Source: Chloroflexota bacterium (GTDB lineage: Bacteria; Chloroflexota; Dehalococcoidia; UBA2979). Taken from it: 21,961 nucleotides of DNA. Position 1 is the stretch's first letter. Every line of letters begins with the position of its first letter. A model generated the notes under the pieces. It was given only the letters and a program-made list of their open reading frames with translations, ran no database searches and was not told where the DNA came from. Below are positions 7,413 to 14,204 of the stretch, in pieces. The position numbers were made by a program, and so were the translations under genes. Location of the stretch: contig QWJG01000011.1 of the NCBI GenBank assembly GCA_009391845.1, positions 1-21,961 on the forward strand, read 5' to 3'.

Positions 7413-7633
7413 TGGAAGACAACCTGGAGTTCCTCTTCGCCGGCTTCGCCGTCTTCTGGGCCGGCCTCTTCGTCTACCTCCTGCTCCTCCAGATGCGCCT
7501 GCGCAGCCTCCAGAGCGAGGTCGAAACCCTTGAGGAGCGCCTCGCGGAGTACGAAGGCGTCGCGCCGACGCCGCAACCGGCGACGCCAGAGCCACCGGCG
7601 TCCGCAACGGCGGCGCCAACCTCGGAGTCATAG
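7412..7633 (+). CDS. ccmD: Small membrane protein CcmD
   Basis: CcmD is a small single-span protein that helps release holo-CcmE from the CcmABC complex. The product is 73 residues: a short acidic start, one membrane segment (FLFAGFAVFWAGLFVYLLLL, 8-27), then a charged helix (RLRSLQSEVETLEERLAEY) with coiled-coil character and a Pro/Ala/Thr tail. The pattern of aromatic-rich span followed by an Arg/Glu helix is the CcmD/YhdV-type layout. It starts in a TGATG overlap with ccmC. It is the last tightly coupled ccm gene; ctaB follows after about 108 nt (or 28 nt if a longer ctaB start is used). Confidence 0.85.
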   Translation: MEDNLEFLFAGFAVFWAGLFVYLLLLQMRLRSLQSEVETLEERLAEYEGVAPTPQPATPEPPASATAAPTSES

Positions 7634-7741
7634 TCCGAAGCTTCCGGCGCGCGATGACCAATGAACAAGCACGGAATGGGCGGTCGTCGTAGCATGCCGA
7701 GAATTCAGCGGCACCCCCGCCAGGGAACCTCGGGACCGGCG

Positions 7742-8653
7742 ATGACCAGCGTGAGCGACGTGCATCCGGCAGCCAGGAACCGCGGCATCGGCGCGGTGGC
7801 CCGTGACTACTTCGTCCTGATCAAGCCCTCGATCATCCTGCTGCTGCTGATCACCACCGTCCCCGCAATGGTCCTGGCGACCGAGGACTGGCCGGACGGC
7901 TGGTTGGTCCTCGCGACGTTGATCGGCGGCGTCCTCGCTGCTGGCGGCGCCGGCGCCGTCAACATGTACATCGACCGCGACATCGACGACATCATGGTGC
8001 GTACGCGCTCCCGCCCCATCCCGTCCGGTCGCATCCCCGCCCACCACGCCGCAATCATCGGCTGGACGATGGGCATCGCCTCCGGCTTCTGGCTCACCCT
8101 CACCGTCAACGCGCTCGCCGCCGTCCTCGGGGTCGGCGCGTTCCTCTTCTACGTCGTCGTCTACAGCATGTGGCTCAAGCGGACGACCGTGCACAACACG
8201 GTGCTCGGCGGCGTCGCCGGCGCCGCGCCGCCGTTGATCGGCTGGGTCGCCGTCACCGGTTCCATCGAATGGACCGGCGTGCTCCTCTTCCTCGTCGTCT
8301 TCGCGTGGCAGCCTCCGCACTTCTGGGCGCTCGCGCTGCTGCTGGCGGATGACTACCGCGACGCCAAGATCCCAATGCTCCCAGCCGTGCGTGGCGAGAC
8401 CGAGACGAAGCAACAGACACTCGTCTGGGCCATCCTCACCGTCGCCGTCACGATCGCCCTTGGCATCACCGCGCGCCTCGGGGGGTTGTACTTTGCCGTG
8501 GCACTCGTCGGCGGCATCGGCTTCGTCATGGTCGCCTGGCGGCTCTACCGCACCCCCGGCGTGTCTGCCGCGCCCGCCATGTTCCGCTACTCGACTAGCT
8601 ACCTCGCGCTCCTCTTCGGCAGCATGGCGGTCGACCGACTGCTATTCGGGTAG
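7742..8653 (+). CDS. ctaB: Protoheme IX farnesyltransferase (heme O synthase)
   Basis: This integral membrane prenyltransferase converts heme B and farnesyl diphosphate into heme O, the precursor of heme A and the cofactor of heme-copper oxidases. From the ATG at 7742 the product is 303 residues, normal for the family. The first Asp-rich prenyl-diphosphate motif is NMYIDRDIDD at 74-83, followed by RTRSRPIPSGR. The second is ADDYRDAKIPMLP around 202-214, preceded by FAWQPPHFWALAL. YSMWLKRTTVHNTVLGG is also characteristic. Nine hydrophobic segments are likely. The frame is open to ATGs at 7661 and 7694; I choose 7742 because conserved sequence begins soon after and GGGA at 7732-7735 gives a weak ribosome site. 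It follows the ccm genes, fitting joint supply of cytochrome c and oxidase cofactors. Confidence 0.95.
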   Translation: MTSVSDVHPAARNRGIGAVARDYFVLIKPSIILLLLITTVPAMVLATEDWPDGWLVLATLIGGVLAAGGAGAVNMYIDRDIDDIMVRTRSRPIPSGRIPAHHAAIIGWTMGIASGFWLTLTVNALAAVLGVGAFLFYVVVYSMWLKRTTVHNTVLGGVAGAAPPLIGWVAVTGSIEWTGVLLFLVVFAWQPPHFWALALLLADDYRDAKIPMLPAVRGETETKQQTLVWAILTVAVTIALGITARLGGLYFAVALVGGIGFVMVAWRLYRTPGVSAAPAMFRYSTSYLALLFGSMAVDRLLFG

Positions 8654-8712
8654 CACCCCCGAGCGAGACTCATATGATTCCACAACATGGCAGCTACTAG
8701 CTTCGAGCCGGA

Positions 8713-8742
8713 TTCACAGCAGAAACACGCACAGGATAAGGT
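8713..8742 (+). promoter_or_regulatory. Candidate promoter or ribosome site of the 33-codon gene
   Basis: TTCACA at 8713-8718 (five of six -35 matches) and TAAGGT at 8737-8742 are 18 nt apart, and TAAGGT ends 5 nt before the ATG at 8748. That would give an almost leaderless mRNA, as for four other genes in this window. The same bases also contain AAGG (8738-8741) at ribosome-site distance, so the two readings compete. The 94 nt between ctaB and this gene are clearly AT-richer than the surroundings and include another -10-like TATGAT at 8673-8678. Confidence 0.35.
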
Positions 8743-8747
8743 ATGCC

Positions 8748-8849
8748 ATGCGCTACGAACGACCGGTAGTGGAGCGCCACGCGCTCGTCGCCGAGATGCT
8801 GACGGCGATCTCGCTCTACTGCGACGGGGACATCTGCAAGATCCCGTAG
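8748..8849 (+). CDS. Short peptide with YERP leader motif, possible RiPP precursor
   Basis: This ORF encodes 33 residues. The first half, MRYERPVVERHALVAEM, has the Y-x-x-P-x-V-x-(K/R) layout of leader peptides recognised by RRE domains in lasso-type and related RiPP systems. The last part (ISLYCDGDICKIP, 21-33) holds two cysteines, C25 and C30. Thirty of 33 codons end in G or C, as real genes here do, while the overlapping longer frame from 8687 does not show this bias. An AT-rich promoter-like stretch precedes it and a perfect palindromic terminator begins 20 nt after its stop. No maturation enzyme, RRE protein, protease or exporter gene is visible in the window. That it is a gene is likely; RiPP identity is inference from the leader motif. 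Confidence 0.5.
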   Translation: MRYERPVVERHALVAEMLTAISLYCDGDICKIP

Positions 8850-8869
8850 GTCGCAGCATGTCCGAATAG

Positions 8870-8897
8870 CAAGAGCGGGCCGTACGGCCCGCTCTTG
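8870..8897. terminator. Perfect 28-nt palindrome between convergent genes, probable bidirectional terminator
   Basis: Arms CAAGAGCGGGCC and GGCCCGCTCTTG (12 bp, no mismatch) enclose GTAC. It lies 20 nt after the stop of the 33-codon gene and 25 nt after the greA-like stop on the other strand, so it can terminate both. The T-tract is weak: TTGTTG on the + side and little on the - side. The same architecture recurs at 14845-14872. Confidence 0.7.
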
Positions 8898-8922
8898 TTG
8901 TGTCCGGATGCTGCTCGTGCCG

Positions 8923-9726
8923 CTAGCCGCGAACCTCCAGCACCTTGAAACGAATCCTCCCGGACGGCGCCTCGACCACCACTTCTTCGCCCTGGCCGCG
9001 GTTACGCAGCGCCACGCCGATCGGCGATTCCATCGAGATCTTGCCCTTCGCCGGATCCACCTCGGCCTGGCTGACCAGCGTGAACTCCTGCTCCCGCCCC
9101 TGATCCAGGTTCAGCAGCTTCACCACGGAACCAACGTTCGCGCGGCCGCCCTTGGCGCCGGCGTCGATAATCACGGCGTGACGGAGCCGGTCCTCGGTCT
9201 CCCGGATCTTCGCCTCCAGGTGGGCCTGCTCGTCGCGGGCGGCGTCTAGCGGCGCGTTCTCGCGGAAATCCTTGTCCGCCATTGCCGCCCGCAGCTTGTC
9301 TGCGATCGACGGGCGCTCCGCCTTCAGCACCTCAAGCTGGGCCTCCAGCGACTGCAGCCCCTCGCGGGTGACGTGGAACGCCTTGCCGCCAAGCTCCTCG
9401 GCCGCGCCGTGCAACCCGCGCGCGCCGCCGTGGTCGCCTTCGAGCTTCAGGAACGGAACCAGGTTCTCCACTGTGAACGCAACCCGCGAGGAGTACGCGA
9501 GGAACGCGCGCAGCGGCTCCAGTTGACTGGGGTCGTGTGCCTCGCTGGACGTCACCTCAACCAGGTAGCGGCTGACAACCGGTCCGCTCAGCTCGGACAT
9601 CATCCGTGTCGCGCCGAACCAGTTGATAAACAGCTCCACCATCGGGCGCTCGACCCCGACCTTTTCAGGTTCGAGCGAGTTCACGAAGTGACTCAATGCT
9701 TCGTTCGCGGTGATAGGCTCCGCCAT
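8923..9726 (-). CDS. GreA-type transcription elongation factor with an integrase-like N-terminal domain
   Basis: GreA enters the RNA polymerase secondary channel and stimulates cleavage of backtracked RNA. Residues about 115-267 are a full GreA: FHVTREGLQSLEAQLEVLK starts the coiled coil, the tip DKDFRENAPLDAARDEQ holds acidic D153 and E156 (D41/E44 of E. coli), and the C-terminal FKBP-like part ends SPIGVALRNRG...KVLEVRG. The protein is 267 residues, about 110 more than usual. The extra part (1-95), with HFVNSLEPEK, ELFINWFGATRMMSELSGPVVSRYL and LRAFLAYSSRVAFTVENL, has the spacing of the SAM-like core-binding domain of tyrosine recombinases but no catalytic domain. GGAAGGA 7 nt upstream supports the start. 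The GreA part is certain; the N-terminal assignment is by eye. Confidence 0.88.
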   Translation of the reverse strand: MAEPITANEALSHFVNSLEPEKVGVERPMVELFINWFGATRMMSELSGPVVSRYLVEVTSSEAHDPSQLEPLRAFLAYSSRVAFTVENLVPFLKLEGDHGGARGLHGAAEELGGKAFHVTREGLQSLEAQLEVLKAERPSIADKLRAAMADKDFRENAPLDAARDEQAHLEAKIRETEDRLRHAVIIDAGAKGGRANVGSVVKLLNLDQGREQEFTLVSQAEVDPAKGKISMESPIGVALRNRGQGEEVVVEAPSGRIRFKVLEVRG

Positions 9727-9816
9727 CGGGCGGTCCTTCCGTTACGTACGCCGGGACAGCAGGCGCTCTGCGCGGGACGAGCCGCGTGGATCTGGGCGGT
9801 TGATTGCTTACCTCGC

Positions 9817-9847
9817 AGTCTAGAAGATGCACGGCTCCGCCTGTCAA
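9817..9847 (-). promoter_or_regulatory. Candidate promoter of the greA-like gene
   Basis: On the minus strand a perfect TTGACA (9847-9842) precedes TAGACT (9822-9817) by 19 nt, or TCTAGA (9824-9819) by 17 nt. The leader would be about 80 nt and carries the GGAAGGA ribosome site next to the ATG. The region is shared with the divergent rsmG: on the + strand TGTCAA (9842-9847) and TATCAC (9865-9870) are also 17 nt apart and could drive rsmG, so the two promoters may overlap face to face. Confidence 0.5.
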
Positions 9848-9889
9848 TCCGCACACGCCCGCTCTATCACGGACCAACGAACGGAACCC

Positions 9890-10651
9890 ATGTCGACTGA
9901 CGCTCCCAACGATCGCTGGACACTCGACGCGCTCGAGGGTGAGCTCACCCGTCTCGGCCTCGCGCTCACCGATCCGCAGCGTGCCGCCTTCGCCGCCTAC
10001 GGCTCGCTCCTCGAGGGCGCCAATGCCCGCGCGGCCCTCACCGCTATCACCGATCGTGACGAGGTCCAGCGCCGCCTCTTCGGAGAATCGCTCGCGCTGC
10101 TCGTCGCCCTCCGCGCCGCCGGCGCCCTCGAGGTCGATCATGCCGCTCGCGTCGCGGACATCGGCGCCGGTGGCGGAATTCCCGGCGTGCCGATGCGCAT
10201 CGCGGAGCCAGCGCTCCAGCTCGTCCTGATCGAATCGCAGCGTCGCCGCTGCGACTTCCTCGAAGCCCTCGTCGCCGCGCTCGCGCTCGACACCACCGAG
10301 GTCGTCAACGCCCGCGCCGAGGACGCCGGACGCGACCCCGCCCTGCGTGACACCTTCGACCTCGTTGTCGCGCGCGCCGTCGCGCCGCTTCCCGTCCTCG
10401 TCGAATACGCGCTGCCCCTGCTCCGCGTCGGCGGCGTCCTCGCTTCGCCGAAAGGCAGCCGCGCCGAGGACGAACTCACGGAGGCGGCCGGCGCGATCAG
10501 CGCCCTCGGCGGCGTTGCGCTCGATCCAGTTCCGCTGTCCCTCCCGGACGGCGTCCCCCCGCAGCAGGTGATCCTGGTGCGCCGCGACGGCCCACTCGAC
10601 GATCGCTACCCGCGGCGCGCCGGGATGCCCTCGAAGCGACCGCTCGCCTGA
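9890..10651 (+). CDS. rsmG: 16S rRNA (guanine-N7) methyltransferase RsmG (GidB)
   Basis: RsmG methylates N7 of G527 in 16S rRNA using S-adenosylmethionine. From the ATG at 9890 the product is 253 residues, slightly longer than average. The SAM-binding motif is VADIGAGGGIPG at 88-99, followed by LVLIESQRRRCDFLEAL (motif II). DLVVARAVAPLPVLVEY and LRVGGVLASPKG are typical of the family C-terminal half. The conserved N-terminal LTAITD (50-55) is present, though the histidine that often follows about ten residues later is not evident. An upstream start at 9827 is possible but would extend into the divergent promoter region. It stands alone, divergent from greA and convergent with the amidohydrolase, only 16 nt away. 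Confidence 0.93.
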   Translation: MSTDAPNDRWTLDALEGELTRLGLALTDPQRAAFAAYGSLLEGANARAALTAITDRDEVQRRLFGESLALLVALRAAGALEVDHAARVADIGAGGGIPGVPMRIAEPALQLVLIESQRRRCDFLEALVAALALDTTEVVNARAEDAGRDPALRDTFDLVVARAVAPLPVLVEYALPLLRVGGVLASPKGSRAEDELTEAAGAISALGGVALDPVPLSLPDGVPPQQVILVRRDGPLDDRYPRRAGMPSKRPLA

Positions 10652-10667
10652 CCAGGCCCCAAACCGC

Positions 10668-12047
10668 CTACCCGAGGTCGCGGATATCGAGGGCGATCGG
10701 TAACGGCACGTCCGGGTAGTCCGCCAGGAGCTGTCGCCACGCACGCCGCCCGATCCGATCCGCCTCTGCGATGATCCCCGGCTCGTCCATCGTCAGCACC
10801 ACGCTGTCGCGCATCAGCCAGCGGCCGTCCACCATCACAGACTCGATGTCCGCCGGCGTCCCCTGGTGCACGAACGCCGACACGAACCGCATCGAGGGCA
10901 CCAGGTGCGCCCGCCGCGTCTCGACCACGATCAGGTCCGCCTTCCGGCCCACCTCAAGCGTGCCTGATTCCTCGAGGCCCAACGCACGGTGGCCGTTCGC
11001 CGTCGCCCACTGCAGGACGTCCTCGGGCGTCGGTCGCTCGCCGTCTCCCGTTCGCACCCGCTCCATGAACAGGCCGGTGCGCATCACCTCCACCATGTCC
11101 TCGGCCATGTTGTCCGAGCCCATCACGATCGTCGCGCCCGCCGCCTCCAGATCGCCGGCGCGCACGCCATAGCCACGGCGCGCAGCGATCGCCGAATTGA
11201 ATGAAACGATCCCCCGCGCTCGCCCGAACAGCGAGATCTCCGCCGTCGTCATGCAGCGACAGTGCCCGCCGATCAGCCGATTCCAGAGGAAATCGTGCTG
11301 GAACAGGTACTCCGTCGGCAGCACCCCGCGCGTCTGTTTGACCGCCTCCACCTCCCACCACGACTGGTTGAGGTGAATCGTTGACGGCCGGTCCCACCGC
11401 TCCGCGCGATCGCGGATCTCGCGCAGCAGCCGCGGCGACACCGCCTCCGGCGCGTGCGCCGCCGGTACCACCCGCACCCGCCCATCCGCCGCCCCATCGA
11501 ACCGCGCGTACAGCGAATCGATCCGTTCGAGGGCCGCCTCCCCGCGCGCCTCGTCGAACTCGAACCGCCCCTCCCAGACCGCGCGCTGCTGATCGAGGTC
11601 GTGCGCCGCCTCGCCCAGCGAGATCCGCAGCCCCGTGTCCGCCATCGCCTGCGCGTACACCTCGATATTCCGCGCGATCTCGAACGGCGCCGTCGTCCCC
11701 GATCGGATCGACTCCAGGGCGCCTAGCTGCGCCATCACGGACTTTTCGTCGTCGTCCAGGTAGTCAGCGACGTTCTTCGGGAAGCGCAGCGTCGATGGGA
11801 ACGAGAAGTCCTCCTGGACACCCCGCGAGATCGTCAGCCCGAAATGCGTGTGGCAGTTCGCGAAACCCGGCAGCACCGCCTTCCCGCGCCCGTCGATCAC
11901 CTCCGCACCCGGATAGCTCGCCAGCACCTCGGCGTTCGGTCCGATCGCCGCGATGCGGTCGCCCTCGATCGCGATCGCCTCGCCGTGAAGCACCCGCCGA
12001 CCCGCGTCGACCGTCACGATCGTCGCGTCGTGAATCACCACCGTCAT
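10668..12047 (-). CDS. Amidohydrolase family protein (TRZ/ATZ-like metal-dependent hydrolase)
   Basis: A cytoplasmic metal-dependent hydrolase of 459 residues, probably deaminating or hydrolysing a nitrogen heterocycle or similar C-N bond. Family metal ligands are seen in order: H66 and H68 in NCHTHFG, H225 in TIHLNQ, H262 in GGHCRCMT and D312 in MGSDN. The N- and C-terminal beta-sandwich parts are IHDATIVTVDAGRRVLHGEAIAIEGDRI... and GTLEVGRKADLIVVE. The ATG at 12047 is chosen because GGAGGG lies 7 nt upstream; an in-frame GTG at 12062 would sit ahead of that site. The E usually following H225 in the deaminases (HxAE) is N here, so substrate prediction is unsafe. It is divergent from the acetyltransferase at 12144 and single in its transcription unit. 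Confidence 0.9.
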   Translation of the reverse strand: MTVVIHDATIVTVDAGRRVLHGEAIAIEGDRIAAIGPNAEVLASYPGAEVIDGRGKAVLPGFANCHTHFGLTISRGVQEDFSFPSTLRFPKNVADYLDDDEKSVMAQLGALESIRSGTTAPFEIARNIEVYAQAMADTGLRISLGEAAHDLDQQRAVWEGRFEFDEARGEAALERIDSLYARFDGAADGRVRVVPAAHAPEAVSPRLLREIRDRAERWDRPSTIHLNQSWWEVEAVKQTRGVLPTEYLFQHDFLWNRLIGGHCRCMTTAEISLFGRARGIVSFNSAIAARRGYGVRAGDLEAAGATIVMGSDNMAEDMVEVMRTGLFMERVRTGDGERPTPEDVLQWATANGHRALGLEESGTLEVGRKADLIVVETRRAHLVPSMRFVSAFVHQGTPADIESVMVDGRWLMRDSVVLTMDEPGIIAEADRIGRRAWRQLLADYPDVPLPIALDIRDLG

Positions 12048-12131
12048 CGCGCATCCCTCCACCTACGTCCGCCCACCCAGACGGCGGCATTCTACGAGGA
12101 CGCTACCGCCCGCCGAACCGCTCCCCGCCGC

Positions 12132-12137
12132 TACCAT
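12132..12137 (+). promoter_or_regulatory. -10 hexamer TACCAT placed for leaderless transcription
   Basis: TACCAT ends 6 nt before the ATG at 12144, so transcription would start at or within a base of the start codon. No Shine-Dalgarno sequence is present and no clear -35 is visible. Confidence 0.45.
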
Positions 12138-12143
12138 CGGGCG

Positions 12144-12815
12144 ATGGAACTCCTCGATAACCCCGCCTGGCACTCCCTCGAGCGGCAATCCCCGTTTGCC
12201 GAAACGGTCGCCGAGGCCCGGCGATACCACCCCGAGGTGAACCAGATCGCCGCGCTCCCGGATCAGGCGTCGCCTGCCTCGTGGGCCGCGCTGCGGCCAC
12301 TGATCCGCGATGGCGAGGCGGTCCACATGCTCCGCCTCAGTGCCGAGGTCCCCGATGACTGGTCCATCGCACACCGTGGCACCGTCGTGCAGATGGTCGG
12401 CGCCGCGCCGCCCCCGGCATTCGAGGAGATCCGCTTCCTTGAGCTGACCGACGACGACGCCCCGGAGATGCTCGCGCTCGCCCTCGCCACACGTCCCGGT
12501 CCGTTCGCCGCGCGCACCCACCAGCTCGGCCAGTTCATCGGGATCCGCGAGGGCGGGCGGCTGATCGCGATGGCCGGCGAACGCCTCGTCCTCCCCGGCA
12601 TGACCGAGGTGAGCGCCGTCTGCACCGATCCGGAGCACCGCGGCCGTGGCCTCGCCGCCGCCCTCACCGCGGAGATCGCGCGCCGGATCTGGGCGCGTGA
12701 CGAGACGCCATTCCTCCACGTCGTCGAAGCCAACACCACCGCCCGCCGCGTCTACGAACGCATCGGCTTCCAGGACCGCGTGATCCTGACGCACGTACTG
12801 GTTTCGCCCCGCTGA
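12144..12815 (+). CDS. GNAT family N-acetyltransferase (FR47-like)
   Basis: A 223-residue protein whose C-terminal half is a GNAT acetyl-CoA-dependent acyltransferase domain. The acetyl-CoA motif is AVCTDPEHRGRGLAAALT (about 158-175), with the R/Q-x-x-G-x-G/A pattern intact as HRGRGLA. VVEANTTARRVYERIGFQ follows as motif B. The first 100 residues are not recognisable from motifs and may be a degenerate second GNAT lobe, as in FR47/GCN5-like doubles. The substrate is unknown. A -10 hexamer 6 nt before the ATG suggests a leaderless mRNA. DinB-like follows 22 nt later with its own promoter-like hexamer. Confidence 0.85.
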   Translation: MELLDNPAWHSLERQSPFAETVAEARRYHPEVNQIAALPDQASPASWAALRPLIRDGEAVHMLRLSAEVPDDWSIAHRGTVVQMVGAAPPPAFEEIRFLELTDDDAPEMLALALATRPGPFAARTHQLGQFIGIREGGRLIAMAGERLVLPGMTEVSAVCTDPEHRGRGLAAALTAEIARRIWARDETPFLHVVEANTTARRVYERIGFQDRVILTHVLVSPR

Positions 12816-12825
12816 TAGCGATGCC

Positions 12826-12831
12826 TACACT
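12826..12831 (+). promoter_or_regulatory. -10 hexamer TACACT placed for leaderless transcription
   Basis: TACACT ends exactly 6 nt before the ATG at 12838. There is no ribosome site. TTCGCC at 12803-12808 stands at 17-nt spacing but matches the -35 consensus poorly. The same TACACT occurs before the tRNA gene and before the membrane-protein gene. Confidence 0.45.
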
Positions 12832-12837
12832 GCTCCG

Positions 12838-13314
12838 ATGACCTCCGCCCAACCGAACCTCGACCTCGTCGCCACCCTCGATGCCACGCCGCGCATCCTC
12901 GAGGAGCTCGTCGCCGCCTCGGACGAGGCGCTGTTCGACAAGGCCTGGGGGAACGAGTGGTCGCCGCGCGTCGTCCTCGCCCACCTCCGCGACGATGAGT
13001 TCCTCACGATGCGCATGCGCCTCGAGCGTCTGCTCGCCGAAGAACGCCCCGTCCTCATGCCCTTCGACGAACGCGGATGGGCAACGAATCGCTGGACTGG
13101 CCGCGACGCCCTTGGGGAGTTGCTGGGCGACTTTCGCATCCAGCGCCTCGCGTCGGTCGCGATCCTCCGCCATCTCCAGCCGGCCGAATGGGAGCGCGGG
13201 GGCTACCACCCGGAGATCGGCCAGCTCACCGTGCGTTCCTGGACCGAGCACTGGGTCGAACACGACCAGACCCACATCAATCAGCTCCGTGCCGGACTCG
13301 GGCTGACCGCGTAG
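12838..13314 (+). CDS. DinB-like four-helix protein
   Basis: A 158-residue protein of the DinB/YfiT-type four-helix bundle superfamily, small metal-binding proteins of which some are thiol-dependent transferases. Residue H49 in RVVLAHLRDDE and the C-terminal pair H142 and H146 in WVEHDQTHINQLR are the three metal ligands expected of the fold, in the right order and spacing. Length is typical. Function in this organism is unknown; relatives act in bacillithiol or mycothiol chemistry or detoxification. It is preceded by a leaderless-type promoter hexamer, so it is probably expressed independently of the acetyltransferase 22 nt upstream. Confidence 0.85.
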   Translation: MTSAQPNLDLVATLDATPRILEELVAASDEALFDKAWGNEWSPRVVLAHLRDDEFLTMRMRLERLLAEERPVLMPFDERGWATNRWTGRDALGELLGDFRIQRLASVAILRHLQPAEWERGGYHPEIGQLTVRSWTEHWVEHDQTHINQLRAGLGLTA

Positions 13315-13374
13315 CGCGACGCCACAGTCCCAGCATCCACGGGGTGCGGACTCGTTATTACAAATTTTATCGAC

Positions 13375-13398
13375 GATCATTAGTACAAACTGATGATC
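13375..13398. promoter_or_regulatory. Inverted repeat in an AT-rich island, possible operator or hairpin
   Basis: GATCATTAGT (13375-13384) and ACTGATGATC (13389-13398) are inverted around ACAA, with a single mismatch that would be a G-U pair in RNA. The island 13352-13400 is strikingly AT-rich for this genome. TACACT at 13416-13421 lies 17 nt downstream of the repeat, so the repeat would cover the -35 position of that promoter. This fits an operator for the membrane-protein gene at 13484. As a terminator of the DinB gene it lacks a T-tract. Confidence 0.4.
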
Positions 13399-13483
13399 CA
13401 ATTGCCGAAATGCTCTACACTCCGCTTCGTCGGTGGGCAGCCGGCGCGTCCGAATCCTTGGCGGGCATCTCGGAGGCCACTCG

Positions 13484-14107
13484 ATGGCTGTTCTGACTGC
13501 TCGCCGTATCAGGCGTCTGGGTGTCCTCGACCTCTCGGTCCTCGACGAGGTCGGAACGGACCCACGAGCGACGCTTCCTTCACTCGCGGTTGCCGGCGGC
13601 TCCACGTTCCTGCTGGGACTCGGCGGCTGGCTGTGGTGGATCACCAGCGGCCTCGGTGACAGCCGTACCGTCCTGCTGAAGAGCGTCTTCATCGGCTCGC
13701 TCTTCTCGCTCGCCCTCTGGCTCGCTTGGCTCGTCGTTGTCTACGTCGTCCTCCAGCGCCTCGCCGACACCGTCATCAACGTGGAACGCCTCGTCCGCGC
13801 CGCTGGCATGGCAACCGCCCCGCTCTCACTCGGTCTGTTGATGGTGATCCCGGGCATCTCGTTCGGCATCGGCATCGTCGCTGTCGGCGCCTGGGCCCTC
13901 ACCACACAGGCCGCGATCGAGCGCGCCACCGGGATCTCCGGGCGCCCCGTCCTGATCGCAAACGCCGCCGGCTTCGCCGTCTGGGCGCTCGCGATGTCCG
14001 TCCTCGCCACCAGCACTAACCAGATCGCTCCCGGACCGTTCCTCGCGGAATCAATCTGGGAAGCCGTCACCACGTTCAACTACTCCGAGGTCGTGCTCGG
14101 CTCATAG
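13484..14107 (+). CDS. Multi-pass membrane protein, possibly Yip1-like
   Basis: A 207-residue integral membrane protein. A basic N-terminus (TARRIRRLG) and an amphipathic stretch (VLDLSVLDEVGTDPRATLPSLA) precede about five hydrophobic segments (near 36-52, 65-88, 110-128, 130-147 and 160-178). This shape, a short polar start then a five-span bundle with a long central basic loop, resembles bacterial Yip1-domain proteins, but no decisive motif is visible. The ATG at 13484 is preceded by GGAGG at 13472-13476, 7 nt away, which decides it over the upstream in-frame GTG at 13433. The mRNA leader would be about 55 nt. Function unknown. Confidence 0.75.
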   Translation: MAVLTARRIRRLGVLDLSVLDEVGTDPRATLPSLAVAGGSTFLLGLGGWLWWITSGLGDSRTVLLKSVFIGSLFSLALWLAWLVVVYVVLQRLADTVINVERLVRAAGMATAPLSLGLLMVIPGISFGIGIVAVGAWALTTQAAIERATGISGRPVLIANAAGFAVWALAMSVLATSTNQIAPGPFLAESIWEAVTTFNYSEVVLGS

Positions 14108-14127
14108 GCCTGCATCACGAGTGTCGG

Positions 14128-14155
14128 TTCCAGCGTTATCTCCCCAGCGCTGGAA
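14128..14155 (+). terminator. Stem-loop after the membrane-protein gene
   Basis: TTCCAGCG (14128-14135) and CGCTGGAA (14148-14155) form a perfect 8-bp stem with a 12-nt loop, 20 nt after the stop of the membrane-protein gene. No T-tract follows, so it may be a weak terminator or mRNA-stabilising hairpin. Confidence 0.4.
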
Positions 14156-14204
14156 TCGCGTTCGAGGTGTCGTCCGCTCCCACTGAGCCGAACCAGACCG
14201 CCCC

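Noticed and set aside
6381..7661. Minus-strand open frame of 426 codons opposite ccmB, ccmC and ccmD
   Set aside because: Shadow frame typical of high GC; it spans three recognised genes.
8687..8869. Alternative 60-codon frame overlapping the 33-codon gene
   Set aside because: It lacks the third-position G/C bias and runs to the edge of the terminator palindrome; the 33-codon frame fits better on both counts.
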